Assembly: GCA_902805475.1 (NCBI GenBank)
Contig: CADCSX010000009.1
Coordinates: forward strand, 62,001 to 126,000
DNA length: 64,000 nt
DNA from: Entonaema liquescens
Taxonomy: Eukaryota > Ascomycota > Sordariomycetes > Xylariales > Xylariaceae
Reading direction: 5' to 3'
Shown: positions 12,902 to 24,207 of the stretch, piece by piece
How positions within the stretch are numbered: position 1 is the stretch's first letter
Layout: each line of letters begins with the position of its first letter
Program-made: the position numbers and the translations under genes
Notes under the pieces: generated by a model
What the model was told of the DNA's origin: nothing
The model's input: only the letters and a program-made list of their open reading frames with translations
Database searches by the model: none

Positions 12902-15436
12902 TCTACGGCGAGCACAGATCGTTAAACACAGACATAGACGACTATGCCAGCCACTTCTCAGTATCACCAATAGCAGATGGGAAGTATCTGGACAGTCCAG
13001 AGAAGTTGGTGTGATTAAGTCGGCTTCTTTTTCTCTTTTTTCCTTTATCTTCAGATGACGACAGACTATCACTTCCTCCTAAATTCCCAACCCCGTGTTG
13101 TCCTACGGTCTTAATTTGCCGTTATGCTAAGGAGCATGTTCATTTACAACCAGCTCTGATTTATGAAGAATAGATAAGACTAGATGAGATCGCCAATTCC
13201 CATACTAGGCGGTGGCATTTTCATCCTCAGAGTTCAGATGGTATAAACATACGACCTGCCGGGTTTCTTCTCTGGAGATTTACTGAATCTCCGCTATTAT
13301 GTAACAGGAATTAAAACTCGCGCCCATTATACAAATCAAAATAGGTGAGGCCGTTCTAAGGACATTTGAGTCCCATTGATATGTCATCGCAAAATCGATT
13401 GTTCCAGCCTGCAATTAACGTATACGAGATCGCCAAGTTCACTTAAGCCCCGCCTATTAGAGCTAAACCGATGAGGCAGTTATAAACCATCATGCAACGC
13501 TACTATAGGTGGATCGTATCTATAACTATCGTATTATCGTTGGGGCGAAGGGAAAGATAGCCCGAAAAGGAAACAAGCTCACCACAAGCGTCGGTGAGTA
13601 TATCTGCATTGAAATCCGCGAAAGGACCCCTGGTATTCTAACAGAAACTGTTTTCTCTTACGTTGGCGTAGTGTTGCCTGGCCACAGACAGTCGGGGTTT
13701 GAGTACGCCAAGCTCGAAGACACCAGACGCAAGTTAGCTAGTAGAGGGACGTCAAAAAAGGTAATACGCATATCAGTAGGCATAACTGTACCAGTTATTG
13801 TGGCACTCTTCCACCCGCGTGGTCGCACTCCCCCGTATCAAGTATCTTGCCTTTAAGTTATATCGCCTAAATAATCATTTGCTAGAGAACAGCCCTCCAC
13901 GTGATGCATCCAGATATAGAAGCAGTTAGTTCAAGCCCTACGTTGAGCATGTCAGACTTGTTGTCTGGGGATTCAAGCAACTTGCGGAGAATCTAGGCTC
14001 CTCGGGATCATCCCCAGGATCGTAATGCGCTACCACGCAAGCATTTGCAACCTAGGCGACCCCGGGCAAGCCTCAACCCGTATATCTCCAATACCGAAGG
14101 AATAATAAAGTTTCAATGAGCTGGGGAAAGTAGAGAACTAGTAAGCTGTTGTGCCTGATAATTGCTTCGTGTCTGGTTCGCTTTGCGATGAAGCCGCAAT
14201 ATCTTGGCTGAAGTCTCGGTGATCTTGCTTCTCTAGGAAGGTCTGCAAGACTATCGCCAATCAATTCCTAGGGCGTAAGAGTTGTATCGACCACTTCTTA
14301 AGCGCCAGACCAGTTATATCCATCTAGAGGCCTAGGCCGATTTATAATGGCAGCTTGAAAAGAGTTAAGCATACAGCTCCCCCGCGTAAGACAGCGTTAG
14401 GACTTAAAGCAACAAATGTGGCATGTGCCAAGCTGAGAGTTCTTATCTCAACGTGCCCTACCATAGGACTCGGCGCATATCATACCTACCCCAACGTAGT
14501 CTTGTTTTCTTGTCTGCCGGGGTGCAGATTGCGACATTGGCGCAGCGGAGGTCAGCCGATGCGCCAAGGCTGACCCTCAGCAGTACCAAAAGATTGGAGC
14601 TAAGCCTTGACAAGAATGTGCCATGGTCAAGATATACTGCAGAGATGCGAGTAGAAAAGACATTCTCAAAGTGGAAGTTGCTTGGCCGCACCCTCGAGCT
14701 CGAACAGTATTTTTTAGCTCGCGAATGTTTTCTGCTCCCCTCCTTGTGCCTCAATATGCTGAAACCCGATCGTAAAGAGGAACGACAATTTAGGAGGCTC
14801 GGTCGCCAGCATGAAAATATTCCGAACTTATGCAGGGAACCGACGAAAGCTGATGGTAAATGGCTTAGCCTTGTCCGGCATACCGTATCCTAAATTGAAG
14901 CCCGACAGATAAAGCAGTCCGGCGCTATTTCGTCCCAGTCCAAACCTCCGAGGCCTTGGCATGCCATCCCGCCGGCCTACCGTGCTCAGGGACCTGCGCC
15001 GAACGCCATAAGCCCCTGTCAAGGCGTGCGGTATGCCGCTGCACCTGGCAATCACTTTCCTTTCGTGAACTCGTATCCCGCAGGGGGGGAAGCTGTCAAG
15101 TTTATTGTGCATCCCCGCCAATGGGAGCTGCGCTCGTGAGCTTTTTGACTGCCTTCTCGAACGGAGACATATCTGCAAAATGTCCAGTCAAAGGCACACG
15201 ACCGTAGTCAGTGGGCCGACAAATCAAACCATGTTAAACACCAACCCTACCGATAAGGACCATGTCCACATCCTGTCCATCACGAACTTTTTCAAAAGAG
15301 GAAGCTCAGCGGGGAGAGATGCCAGGGTCGAGGCCGAACACCAAGAAGCTCGAGCTATATAAAAGCTCGCGGTTGAACGATCGTAAGGCCTTCTATCCCA
15401 AGTACAGCAAGCCATTTTCGCTGCTTCTCCTTCGTG
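12902..15436. other. Gene-poor 2.5 kb stretch between NRPS and fungalysin
   Basis: No gene could be supported. It holds several overlapping small ORFs on both strands (plus 13509-13856, 115 codons; plus 14423-14893, 156 codons; minus 14828-15178, 116 codons), none with a family I recognise and none with convincing splice partners. The part from about 14350 to 15350 looks richer in G+C than the AT-rich part before it. It ends with the promoter of the peptidase gene. It could be a decayed gene or mobile element, but I see no terminal repeats. Confidence 0.5.
15352..15368 (+). promoter_or_regulatory. TATA box inside a small inverted repeat, fungalysin promoter
   Basis: TATATAAAA at 15356-15364 lies about 73 bases before the ATG at 15437. 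The flanks form a 5-bp inverted repeat, GAGCT and AGCTC, around ATATAAA. This is the clearest core-promoter element in the window and fits a strongly inducible secreted-enzyme gene; the regulatory role is inferred from position. Confidence 0.6.
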
Positions 15437-17741
15437 ATGATCCGATCATTGTTCTTACTCGGCCTTCTGGGTGCATCACTGCCTGCCCATGGCCACCCTA
15501 CCCAACCGTACAAGACTGGGCTCCGACGCCGGACGGTAGACCTAAACGCCTACCGTCTGAAGGAGACGGCCGAGTATACGAACAAGGCTGCAGCAAGCAC
15601 TAACAAGGCTGTGCGTCTTTCGAAACGGGACTCGTACGTCGATACCGCGACCGAGCTTGTCAAAAGTATTGCCCCCGGGGCTACATTCCGCCTCGTTGAC
15701 GACCACTACGTTGGCAAGAACGGGGTTGCGCACGTCAACTTCAAGCAGACGGCTCACGGTTTGGATATTGACAATGCTGACTTCAATGTTAACGTAAGCC
15801 CTGATACCCAGCGGTAGGAGAAGCAAATAAGTCGAGACTAATACTGAGTAGATCGGCGCCGATGGGAACGTCTTCTCATATGGTAACTCCTTTTCACGGG
15901 ATCTATCCCCGAAGAGAGCCCTCTTCATAAGCGAGAGTTCTCAGACCCGACACAAGCACTTTCGGGGGCTAGCAAGATTTTGCAACTACCCGTAACTGGC
16001 GATGCGTCCGCAGAGTCCACGGACGGGACTGAGACCTACGTGCTCAAGGGAACCTCAGGAGCGGAGAAAGACCCCGAAGCACGCCTGGTCTACTTCGCTA
16101 AGCCTGACGGTAGCCTAGCTCTCACCTGGAGGGTAGAGACAGACATCTTAGATAACTGGCTACTATCATACGTTGATGCGACCACTAATGAAGAAATCCA
16201 TGGTGTGGTTGACTACGTCGCCGATGCTACGTACCTCGTCTAGTGAGTAGAAAGAGACTCTTGTATCGATGCTTCGAGCCTAATATTTTAATAGCCCGTG
16301 GGGAACTAATGACCCCGATGAGGGTAAGCGCGAAGTCGTAACAGACCCGTGGGACCTCGAGACATCCGAGTTCACCTGGATATCTGACGGAAGCACCAAC
16401 TACACAACTACGCGCGGAAGTAAGTTAGCCCTAAGCGATCTACTATGCGGTCTTGAGTCGGCATATGGCTTGGTTAGACGTACATTGCTAGGGATATAAT
16501 GGCTAACCTTGAACCACGTTGACAGACAACGGCATTGCGCAGACCAACCCGGATGGTGGATCAGACTACCTCAACAACTACCGGCCAGACAGCTCGTCCC
16601 TGAAATTCGAATATAAATGGGACGCAACTTTAACGCCGCCGTCGACATATGCGGATGCTTCAGTTGCTCAGCTTTTCTACACGGCGAACACATATCATGA
16701 CTTGCTGTATGACTTAGGTTTTACCGAAGAAGCTGGCAATTTCGAGTCCAACAACAACGGACAGGGCGGCAAGGGTAATGACTTTGTCATCCTCAACGCG
16801 CAGGACGGCTCGGGCACTAACAATGCTAATTTCGCCACGCCTCCCGACGGACAAAACGGACGTATGAGGATGTACATCTGGACGGCGTCGACCCCCTATC
16901 GAGACTGTGCCTTCGAAGCTGGTGTCATTATCCACGAGTACAGCCACGGATGTGAGTGACAACCACTTCTTATTGAGTGAAACAAGAATCAACCTGACTG
17001 ACACGTTTCCTGCATAAGTGTCTAATCGTCTGACTGGTGGCCCCGCAAACTCCAACTGCTTGAACGCGCTCGAGTCCGGTGGTATGGGCGAGGGCTGGGG
17101 TGACTTCTTCGCAACAGCTATCCGCCTAAAGCCTGATGACACTCGAGAGACCGATTACAGCTTGGGCGCGTGGGTTTACAACAACCCCGCGGGCATCCGA
17201 AACTACCTATACTCAACAAGCCTCGACACCAACCCATACCAATACACCACGCTTAACACGTATAACGAAGTGCATGATATCGGCGAAGTGTGGGCCACAA
17301 TCTTGTACGAAGTCCTATGGAATCTCATCGACAAGCACGGCAAGAATGACGGTCCCAAGCCTGAATTCGACGAGAATGGTGTCCCGACCGACGGAAAGTA
17401 CCTGACCCTGAAGCTCGTGGTTGACGCTTTGGCCCTGTAAGTGATTTAAGATATAGTGTCTTACGACGGTGCGACGAATGAACAGCTAATTGTTTTTAGC
17501 CAACCCTGCAACCCCAACTTCATCCAAGCCCGCGATGCCATCATCGACGCTGACGAGGCATTGACCGGTGGTGACAATGTCTGCGAGCTGTAAGTAAAAC
17601 CAATACCTCAGATCAATACGGCAATTACTGACCTGGCGTTTTAGCTGGACTGCCTTCGCTAAGCGAGGTCTCGGTGAGGGTGCGGCGTACTCAAGCACTA
17701 GGCGCACAGGAAGCAACAAGATTCCCAGCGGAGTCTGTTAA
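15437..17741 (+). CDS. Fungalysin, secreted M36 zinc metallopeptidase (one frame break)
   Basis: Secreted elastinolytic endopeptidase made as a zymogen. The second codon of an open stretch (15437) is the chosen ATG; the protein then starts with a hydrophobic signal peptide (MIRSLFLLGLLGASLPAHG). An FTP/PepSY-like propeptide follows, then the mature domain with the zinc site HEYSH at 16933-16947 and the third ligand in GMGEGWGD just after the next intron. It ends SGVC. Six introns were placed by frame and consensus sites: 15794-15851, 16243-16294, 16420-16525, 16952-17018, 17437-17499, 17590-17644. Reading is broken once: after YGNSF the frame must move by one at the T run 15891-15894 to continue into the conserved KREFSDP part. 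With that base the length is about 634 residues, normal for the family. Either a pseudogene or a sequence error; all other exons and splice sites are intact. Confidence 0.9.
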
Positions 17742-18354
17742 ATGTACTCTTAGCTGACCTCCTACGTAAACCTTATCCTTAAGGCCACGAGGGAGCTCTC
17801 GGTCGACATAGTCTACAAACATAATACCAAGGGTTACCAAAGCGATAGCTACCAGGTAGTTAGCTCGTATTTATAGCATAATTAAATGGAATAGTGTTAT
17901 AAATAACTCACCAGTCGCGTACATAATGCGCTAAGTGAAGCGGGTAACATATCCTAGGAACGGACTCAGATAAATAAGTGAGGAACTGAGAATTCATGAT
18001 TGGGGCAAGACCGTAGTTTTTAAGATTGTCAACAGTCCACCAAGGTACTCATTTTTTGACAACTAAAGGCTAGCAAATTGCAACCTACATTAGCCAGCTG
18101 CCTAATATAGGTAGACATTTCTTCTAAAAGATCATAATGAGAATAAAATCCCACCTTAATTTGTTTTACGCGTATATGTGCCACTAACTAGAAGTATGCC
18201 CAGACAATCGTGTGTATTAGGAAGTATATATATGGCGATTCTTTATATAGGTGCGTGGCCTAGTTAATGGATAAGAGGTAGGTACCCGAGTAGCCATGTA
18301 CAAAAAAAGTTGACCAAGGTGCACAGTCTCGCCATTCTCCTCTTACAGCCCAGA
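17742..18354. other. Intergenic, AT-rich
   Basis: About 610 bases between two genes that converge from opposite strands. It is AT-rich, without a supportable ORF, repeat or RNA gene. It presumably holds both 3' ends. Confidence 0.6.
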
Positions 18355-20019
18355 CTAAAGGTTCTTAAAAAACCTATCCGCCTCATTTCCGATCCATTCT
18401 GATCTCTCTGTGATATTTTTAACAGACCAGACCCCTTCGTCAGTAATATAGGCGTGGATGAAGCCAGCGGGGATCCATTCAAAGTATGAGTTCCTTACGC
18501 GAATATTGCTTCCTCGTGCCGTACCGTTCTCACTATCATTCAGAACTTTTTCTACGGTATCAACGCCTTTCACATTTCCCTTCCAGGTGTGTAATACTTC
18601 TGTGTAGCTATTCTCCTCGGCCGGGTGATTTTCTATCATGCCTGGGCCAGCTATCTTTTCAGTTTCGCTTAGTATAATAGTCTTTGCACAGGGTGCGATA
18701 TATCTCTGGCAGAGAATAGCAGGTAGCGATCCAATCTTCTAAGGAAGCCATTAGTGGACAAGTCCTGATAGTAGTAAAACCTCAATAAAAATTAATATGA
18801 GGTATACATGTTGACCTACGTTGCTAACATCGCCTGACGAGCTGATGCGGTCAGCTCCAAGAATGACGATATCAATTCCGTCGGCAGCTAGAGCCGAAGA
18901 AGCATCTGTGTAGATTGTGATATTTAAATCCATAGAATCGGGTTTGGCTTCGAGCAACTTCGAGGCCAAAGACACACCCTCGTAGAGTGGTCTTGATTCA
19001 AGAATACGAAGATCAACCGAAACACCTAGGTCGACAGCGGCCTGTAAAAGACATGCCGATATAGTAGAGCTAGAGGATAATGTAAGGATAGAAAGTGTTT
19101 CTTTTAATGCCATATCTCGGACGACATGTTGGCGGAGATAGTCGACAAAAGCGTTACGAATGCGGTCGGTCGTAGATTTACGTTGGCCTAGCTGCTTCTC
19201 AATAGCATCGGAAATATTTCGAATTTTCACTTCTGGCGATATGTCTTGGGTTAAGATTGTCTCGACTCGGTCAAGTGCTTTGACAGTAGCGCTAGTAATT
19301 GCAGCTCCCATACTCTCGCGGATTTTACAGATATGCCATGCAGCCATCCGGATATTTGCCCACCAGTTATCATCGACCACGTTGGGGTCCATCTCTTCGA
19401 TGACGTTCTTCAAGGTCGAAACTGCCACATCGGCAAGCTGCCTAGCACCACTCTCATGATCTTCCCGCAGCTGTTGCAAGCCGGACGTGAGAACTTTACC
19501 CGCTCTCGGGCCTAGGTCGTACTCGGGCCACACTCTTCGTAAGCTATTAACGAGCTTCGGGACACCGCCAAATTCGTCGGATCCATTCACATCCAGCGGG
19601 TTAAACCAATCGTATCCCTCATGTTCCCAGTCGATGGTGATGCCCTCTTCACCTTTCCCCCCTTCCGACTTATCTTTAAGACGAAAACCGAAAGGGTTAA
19701 TGGTCCACTCGCGCCCTATAGACGCATCGACAAAAGAATATGGCTTGCCGACGCGTAATAGCTCTATTGAAGACAATGTTAAGCCCGTCTCCTCGTTAAT
19801 TTCCCGTAAAGCTGTGGCGAGCGGACTGGCGTCGTACTGTTCAACGCTGCCCGATATAGGCGCATATTTGTGCTGATATGTACTGACTTTGCCACTGCGC
19901 TTAAACAAAGCCACCTGGGCCTGCTTCTCGTCGCCATGGGGGAACTTGAAAAGAAAGGATCCTGCGACAGATCGCTTCTTGAGCACTGCTTTTCCATCCG
20001 CTGCATCTCTTGAAGCCAT
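18355..20019 (-). CDS. NUDIX hydrolase / eIF2B-alpha-like (IF-2B family) fusion protein
   Basis: Two-domain protein. The N-terminal half has a NUDIX-type box ending REINEETGL within a fold that starts GSFLFKFPHG; the C-terminal half has the IF-2B/MTR-1-P isomerase fold, including ILGADRISSSGDVSN and, after the intron, KIGSLPAILC. Known relatives include eIF2B regulatory subunits and ribose-1,5-bisphosphate isomerases; fungi have an uncharacterised NUDIX-linked form. One intron, 18739-18819, joins the halves of the second domain. From the ATG at 20019 (MASRDAADG) the protein has 527 residues. The frame stays open to an upstream ATG at 20145, adding 42 residues of unclear value, perhaps a targeting extension. 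NUDIX suggests hydrolysis of a nucleoside-diphosphate-linked substrate; the substrate cannot be told from sequence. Confidence 0.88.
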
Positions 20020-20145
20020 CGTGCGCTTCCAATCAAGTATATAGTATTTTGTATAAGCTTTCCTTGGAAACGATCTCAATCCGTGTCGAGCAGAAATGGC
20101 CAGTGTGGCATTAAAGAGCGAGCCATGATATATTCCATACATCAC

Positions 20146-20853
20146 AGGATAGCCGCAGATTATTCCTCGGTTTGTGGTACGTTCTGCTCATCATAAGTGT
20201 ACGCCACCTGCCAATCGAGCAGCTAGCCAGTTGAATTGAAGGAGAGCACCGAGGGGTTATCTGCCTACCTATGTACCTAGGTATCTAGGTAGTACATGTA
20301 GTTAAAGTAGATGGATGGAAGATTATAGCGCACAGAAATATTGCATGTCAAGCTTTAGTCCTCGGAATCCACGATCCACTAATACATTACGGGGAGGGTA
20401 GGATTTATGTGGTGAAGAACGTTATAAATTAAGTCGAAGTCGTAATGTCAACGTCAACGTAAATGTATTCCCAAATGTGTATATAGGTACCTCCGATACA
20501 TGCATTGCCTGGTAGATAATAACATGGCCAATTCGCACTTTTATCCTCGTTTTTCTCTTAACCTGTCTCCTTAACGAATAATATTTTCTTTTAACGCAGT
20601 CCCGCTAAACCCAAAACAACACAAACAATACCGCCAACGCGCTGTCATATTTTCCGATGCCAACGATTAAAAAAAACTTATGGAGAAAACCCTAGATGTT
20701 TAAACAGCGTTTCGAAAATAAATGGGCTTCCTTAGACAAACTATGTCGTGTGAGAAAGGATGAGCGATGTTTGGTAGAGACGTCTACTAGCGGATTAGAG
20801 TCCTAGCAAAGCCATTGCTACCGCGGATTCAAGAACTAGTTCTTGTTGCAACC
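20146..20853. other. Intergenic with AGGTA-type motifs
   Basis: Upstream region of the NUDIX fusion gene and 3' side of the bestrophin gene. It holds a cluster of TACCTA/TAGGTA motifs at about 20262-20300 and a short CAACGT direct repeat near 20445-20460. No ORF is supported. Confidence 0.6.
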
Positions 20854-22436
20854 TCATACGGTGTGGGCTTCCTTTACACCTTGGCCGTCCAGCTTATCAT
20901 ATCCAGCATGGGGTCGATTCCGTAGCGCATTCCGAATGGCCGATTCGGGTCGTTCCGCCCACACACTGTAGCCCGATTCGCTATGAGGATATAAGACCTT
21001 GTTCTTAGGGTGCTCGACCCATTCGGAGAGGCGAGGCTTGGGGCGTGCCGCAATAGTTTCCATATCCTGCACGATCTGCTGACAGAATAGATCTAGAGGT
21101 AAATCATTGACATCGTTGCCGAAGGGGTTCTCGACTTCGTGGCCTATGAAGAATATGCCTAGGATGATATAGGACGCAGCTACCGTGGCCGGTATTGTTA
21201 TCCAGTCAAGCTCTAGGAATAATTGGAATGGTAAGAGGAACACATAAATCCAGGTAATCTGCGAAATGGCAATGGCATAGGCGATGGGAAGCGGTGTGTT
21301 GAGAACTCGTTCCGTACCAACTAAAACATCATTTAAGGCTTGAAGTTGATTGTCTATAAGTTGCGTTAGCAATTTTTGCGAATTCGTTCAGTTGGAAACA
21401 ACTCACAGGCAGAAGTCTGCTGCATTCCAACGGGTAACTGGCCGTTGAGGGCTAGTTCGTCTACATATGCCGTAAGGTAACAGAGGATTTCTAGCGGAAG
21501 ATTGCCGAGGGGGCTCTGGGCTTTCTTCATCAATTTCCGGGGATTTGAGGCGGCAAAAGACAACCCGAGATTCTCTCCAACAGCTTTAAATAAACCGGCC
21601 TTCGGCTTTATCGCATGCTCCTCAGTGGCGGATCTCGCAAATGTATCGAGATGATCAACCAACTCCGCGAGGTCGTCGTAGTACGTGTACGGTTCGAATC
21701 TAAGTTTGTGTTTTAAAGACACGGCAAAGGCTACAATTAAATTCATGGCGGTCCTTGCTCTAGTTAGTGGATCAGGTCATGCCTGAGTGTTTTCATCGGG
21801 ATCTCACAATTTCGCTAGTAGGTCCTTCTTGGAGGATCCCTCGCGTTCAACGGCATTTATCCAAAAGACTCGGCCGAGCCCTTGGCAAGTGAAAATCAAC
21901 TGGCTCCAGTACTTTCTGCCCTCGGCATACCGCTCGTACGCCGTCGAGCTACGGAAGGATAAGCCGAGACCCACGACGAAACCAGTAACTGTGAGCAGGA
22001 TAGAACTGATTCCCAAGTTAACCCCCGGAACCTTCTTCGAGAGGACAGTAACAAGGGTTGCCCAGGCGGCAACAACGAGTAGCGGTACGATCATTTTAGG
22101 GAGGATGCTGCCGTGTAATTGCATGAATAGAGGCCATTTTGAATGCTTGGAGATATCACGAGGACCCGTCTAAAGGACAGAAGAGTTAGTAACTATAGCT
22201 CAGAATGATTGAAATTTACACCGTACAAAATAGTCGTCTATATCCATACTCGACGTATTTCTCCGACTGAAGGGATTTGGCGTCGATGCATGTCGTCGGG
22301 GTGACAGAGGATATACATCTTCCTGGACAGTAGCTTGTCTCTTTTCTTTTTCGCTCGGGATGTGAAGCGCGGGCAGGTCACCATCGTGCTGCGCATGAGC
22401 ACCGGGTGCTCCTGCGGCACCTGCGTCGTCTGACAT
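20854..22436 (-). CDS. Bestrophin-family (UPF0187/RFP-TM) anion channel-like membrane protein
   Basis: Predicted 472-residue membrane protein, four exons; introns 22170-22226 (donor GTACGG), 21754-21807 and 21354-21406, each confirmed by frame and by resumption of conserved residues. A Ser/Pro-rich cytosolic N-terminus leads to GPRDISKHSKWPLF, then two close hydrophobic segments (PKMIVPLLVVAAWATLV; ISSILLTVTGFVVGLGLSF), the conserved RSSTAYERYAEGRKYW, a soluble helical part (FAVSLKHKLRFEPY), and two further hydrophobic segments before GHEVENPFGNDVNDLPLD. That last motif matches the calcium-clasp/neck region of bestrophins. Fungal members are thought to be anion channels of the plasma membrane or organelles; the transported ion here is inference. 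Confidence 0.92.
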
Positions 22437-24207
22437 TTCGAGAAACGCTTAAGAAGTGGGAACAGGTGGGGAGAGATCGAGGGACGACGATGTGATCGGC
22501 AAAGAGTAGTAGTATTGCGCAATTATATGGAGATCTACGGAGAAGAGTAGAGAGCCGCGCCTCAGTGATCGGCAAGACCGCAGGATGACAGTCTACTAAA
22601 TATCACGACTGCGAGCTGGAATCTGGTCTAAGTGAAAATGAAAGAGAGGATACACCACAGTTAGTGTAGAGTGAGGTTGAGACGCCAGGGGGTAAAGTGG
22701 AAAATGAGAAAAAAAAAAAACACCTTAAACGGAGACCTTAGGTATGGCCCTGTCAAATCCGACTCCTTGCGCATGAAAGAGCTGGGCATCACGGCTTTAA
22801 ATATCTGCCTCAACATTGGGAATTGTCAGCTCATGGTTCATCAGAAGCTACTAAGAAGTATCCGCGGCTGTTCTAGGTCTAGCCATGACCCGGTGGAGAT
22901 GATTGAAACGGAGAAAAATATTCAAGGGGGCCAATTAGAAAGAGCCTCCTGGAGCAATAGACGAATTAGAGTCTACCAGCTAACGTAGGCTTTCTAGAGT
23001 TCCTAGAATAGGATCTTGGCAGCGCAGGGGGATCTAGCATGGGTTATTGTGTATCATGAGGTGGCATTTGTGGTTCTCGCCCTATGTGACCTATAATTTG
23101 ACGAGTTCGTTCGTTCGTAAATGCAAGTCCAGGGACAAAGCAAGACTGCAAAGATAAATTCCCGGCCATTTTGACCCGACTAGAGCCATGGAAGCGTACA
23201 ATATCCTTCTCGAAGCAATTCAAGGAATACGAATGATATGAAGTTCTTGCTCCACAGCAGCTGATGAGCCTGATCCTGGTCGGTTGCCACTAGGACGGGA
23301 TCGACCGTATGAAACCTTCGGTCCAGAACGTGTGTTGAGGAACATCAAGCACCAACGGCTTTCTTCCAAAATAGTATTCGATCGGTTCGGTACGTACCGT
23401 TGTGCTACCCAGAGATGCAGGTACACACTACTGCAGGACATGTGGATGACAATGGCTGAGGGAAGCAGAATAGTCAGCTTGTAGGAATAGGGAAATAGAC
23501 AATAGGTAGGACACGGAAACAAACCGATGTCTACCCCATACCTTACATAGTGTCTGTAATAATAAGTAGCTGCGTGGCTTTAGATGTTCTCCCTCTGAGG
23601 CTACTACGGTGTACGATACCAGTGGAGCAGGGCTTTGCGGATGAAAGGCTATCTAACCAAAGATATGTCTATGCGTACTATACGAGCGTATTATTTGCTC
23701 AATATTTTTTTTTTGCCATTCTTGGCAAAAAGACTGTATCTGTTATAACGACCTATATTCCCGCCTTTTCCCAAGTTACCAAGTTCGTACAAGTTTAGGT
23801 AGTCCTCGGGTTTTTGAGTTTAACAACCCCTGACTTCAGCTGCAAGGTTATATTTTTTTTTCTCGAATGATATCTGTGTAATAGGCAATGCAGTGTAGAT
23901 CAATCAGGATTGTAAGATCTAAAAAAATTCCCACACGCTTAACGGGGTGCTGATGTATGACTACACGTCTCAAACTTGGAATATACCATGCATAATCTCA
24001 CTGTCTTGCATTATCTTCGTAACTATGAACAAATTTTTGATGGGCTACCACACACTATATGCATCATACCAATATGTAAACATCACCCGTAAACTCCCCT
24101 GGACTCCCGTTAATGGTTATGTGAATCTAAGGAGCCTGGTTTCCTCCTATTCTGTAGTGTGATGCATGGAACCGAATGATGAACGAAACCCTCAAGTATA
24201 AATGATA
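22437..24207. other. Intergenic, no supported gene
   Basis: 1.8 kb between the divergently placed 5' end of the bestrophin gene and the 3' end of the next minus-strand gene. It includes a 12-base poly-A tract at 22709-22720 and several short ORFs (up to 105 codons, plus 22671-22988) that resemble no family and lack a plausible splice structure. Stretches around 23700-23950 are AT-rich. Confidence 0.55.

Noticed and set aside
13509..13856. 115-codon plus-strand ORF after the NRPS.
   Set aside because: No family match, no promoter or splice context, high Lys/Ile/Arg content of random type.
14828..15178. 116-codon minus-strand ORF upstream of the fungalysin.
   Set aside because: Arg/Ser/Gly-rich translation typical of antisense reading of GC-richer DNA; overlaps other ORFs.
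21690..21700. GGTTCGAATC on the plus strand, a tRNA T-loop look-alike.
   Set aside because: Inside a bestrophin exon; no cloverleaf around it.
22671..22988. 105-codon plus-strand ORF.
   Set aside because: Starts in a poly-A stretch, no domain, no conserved context.
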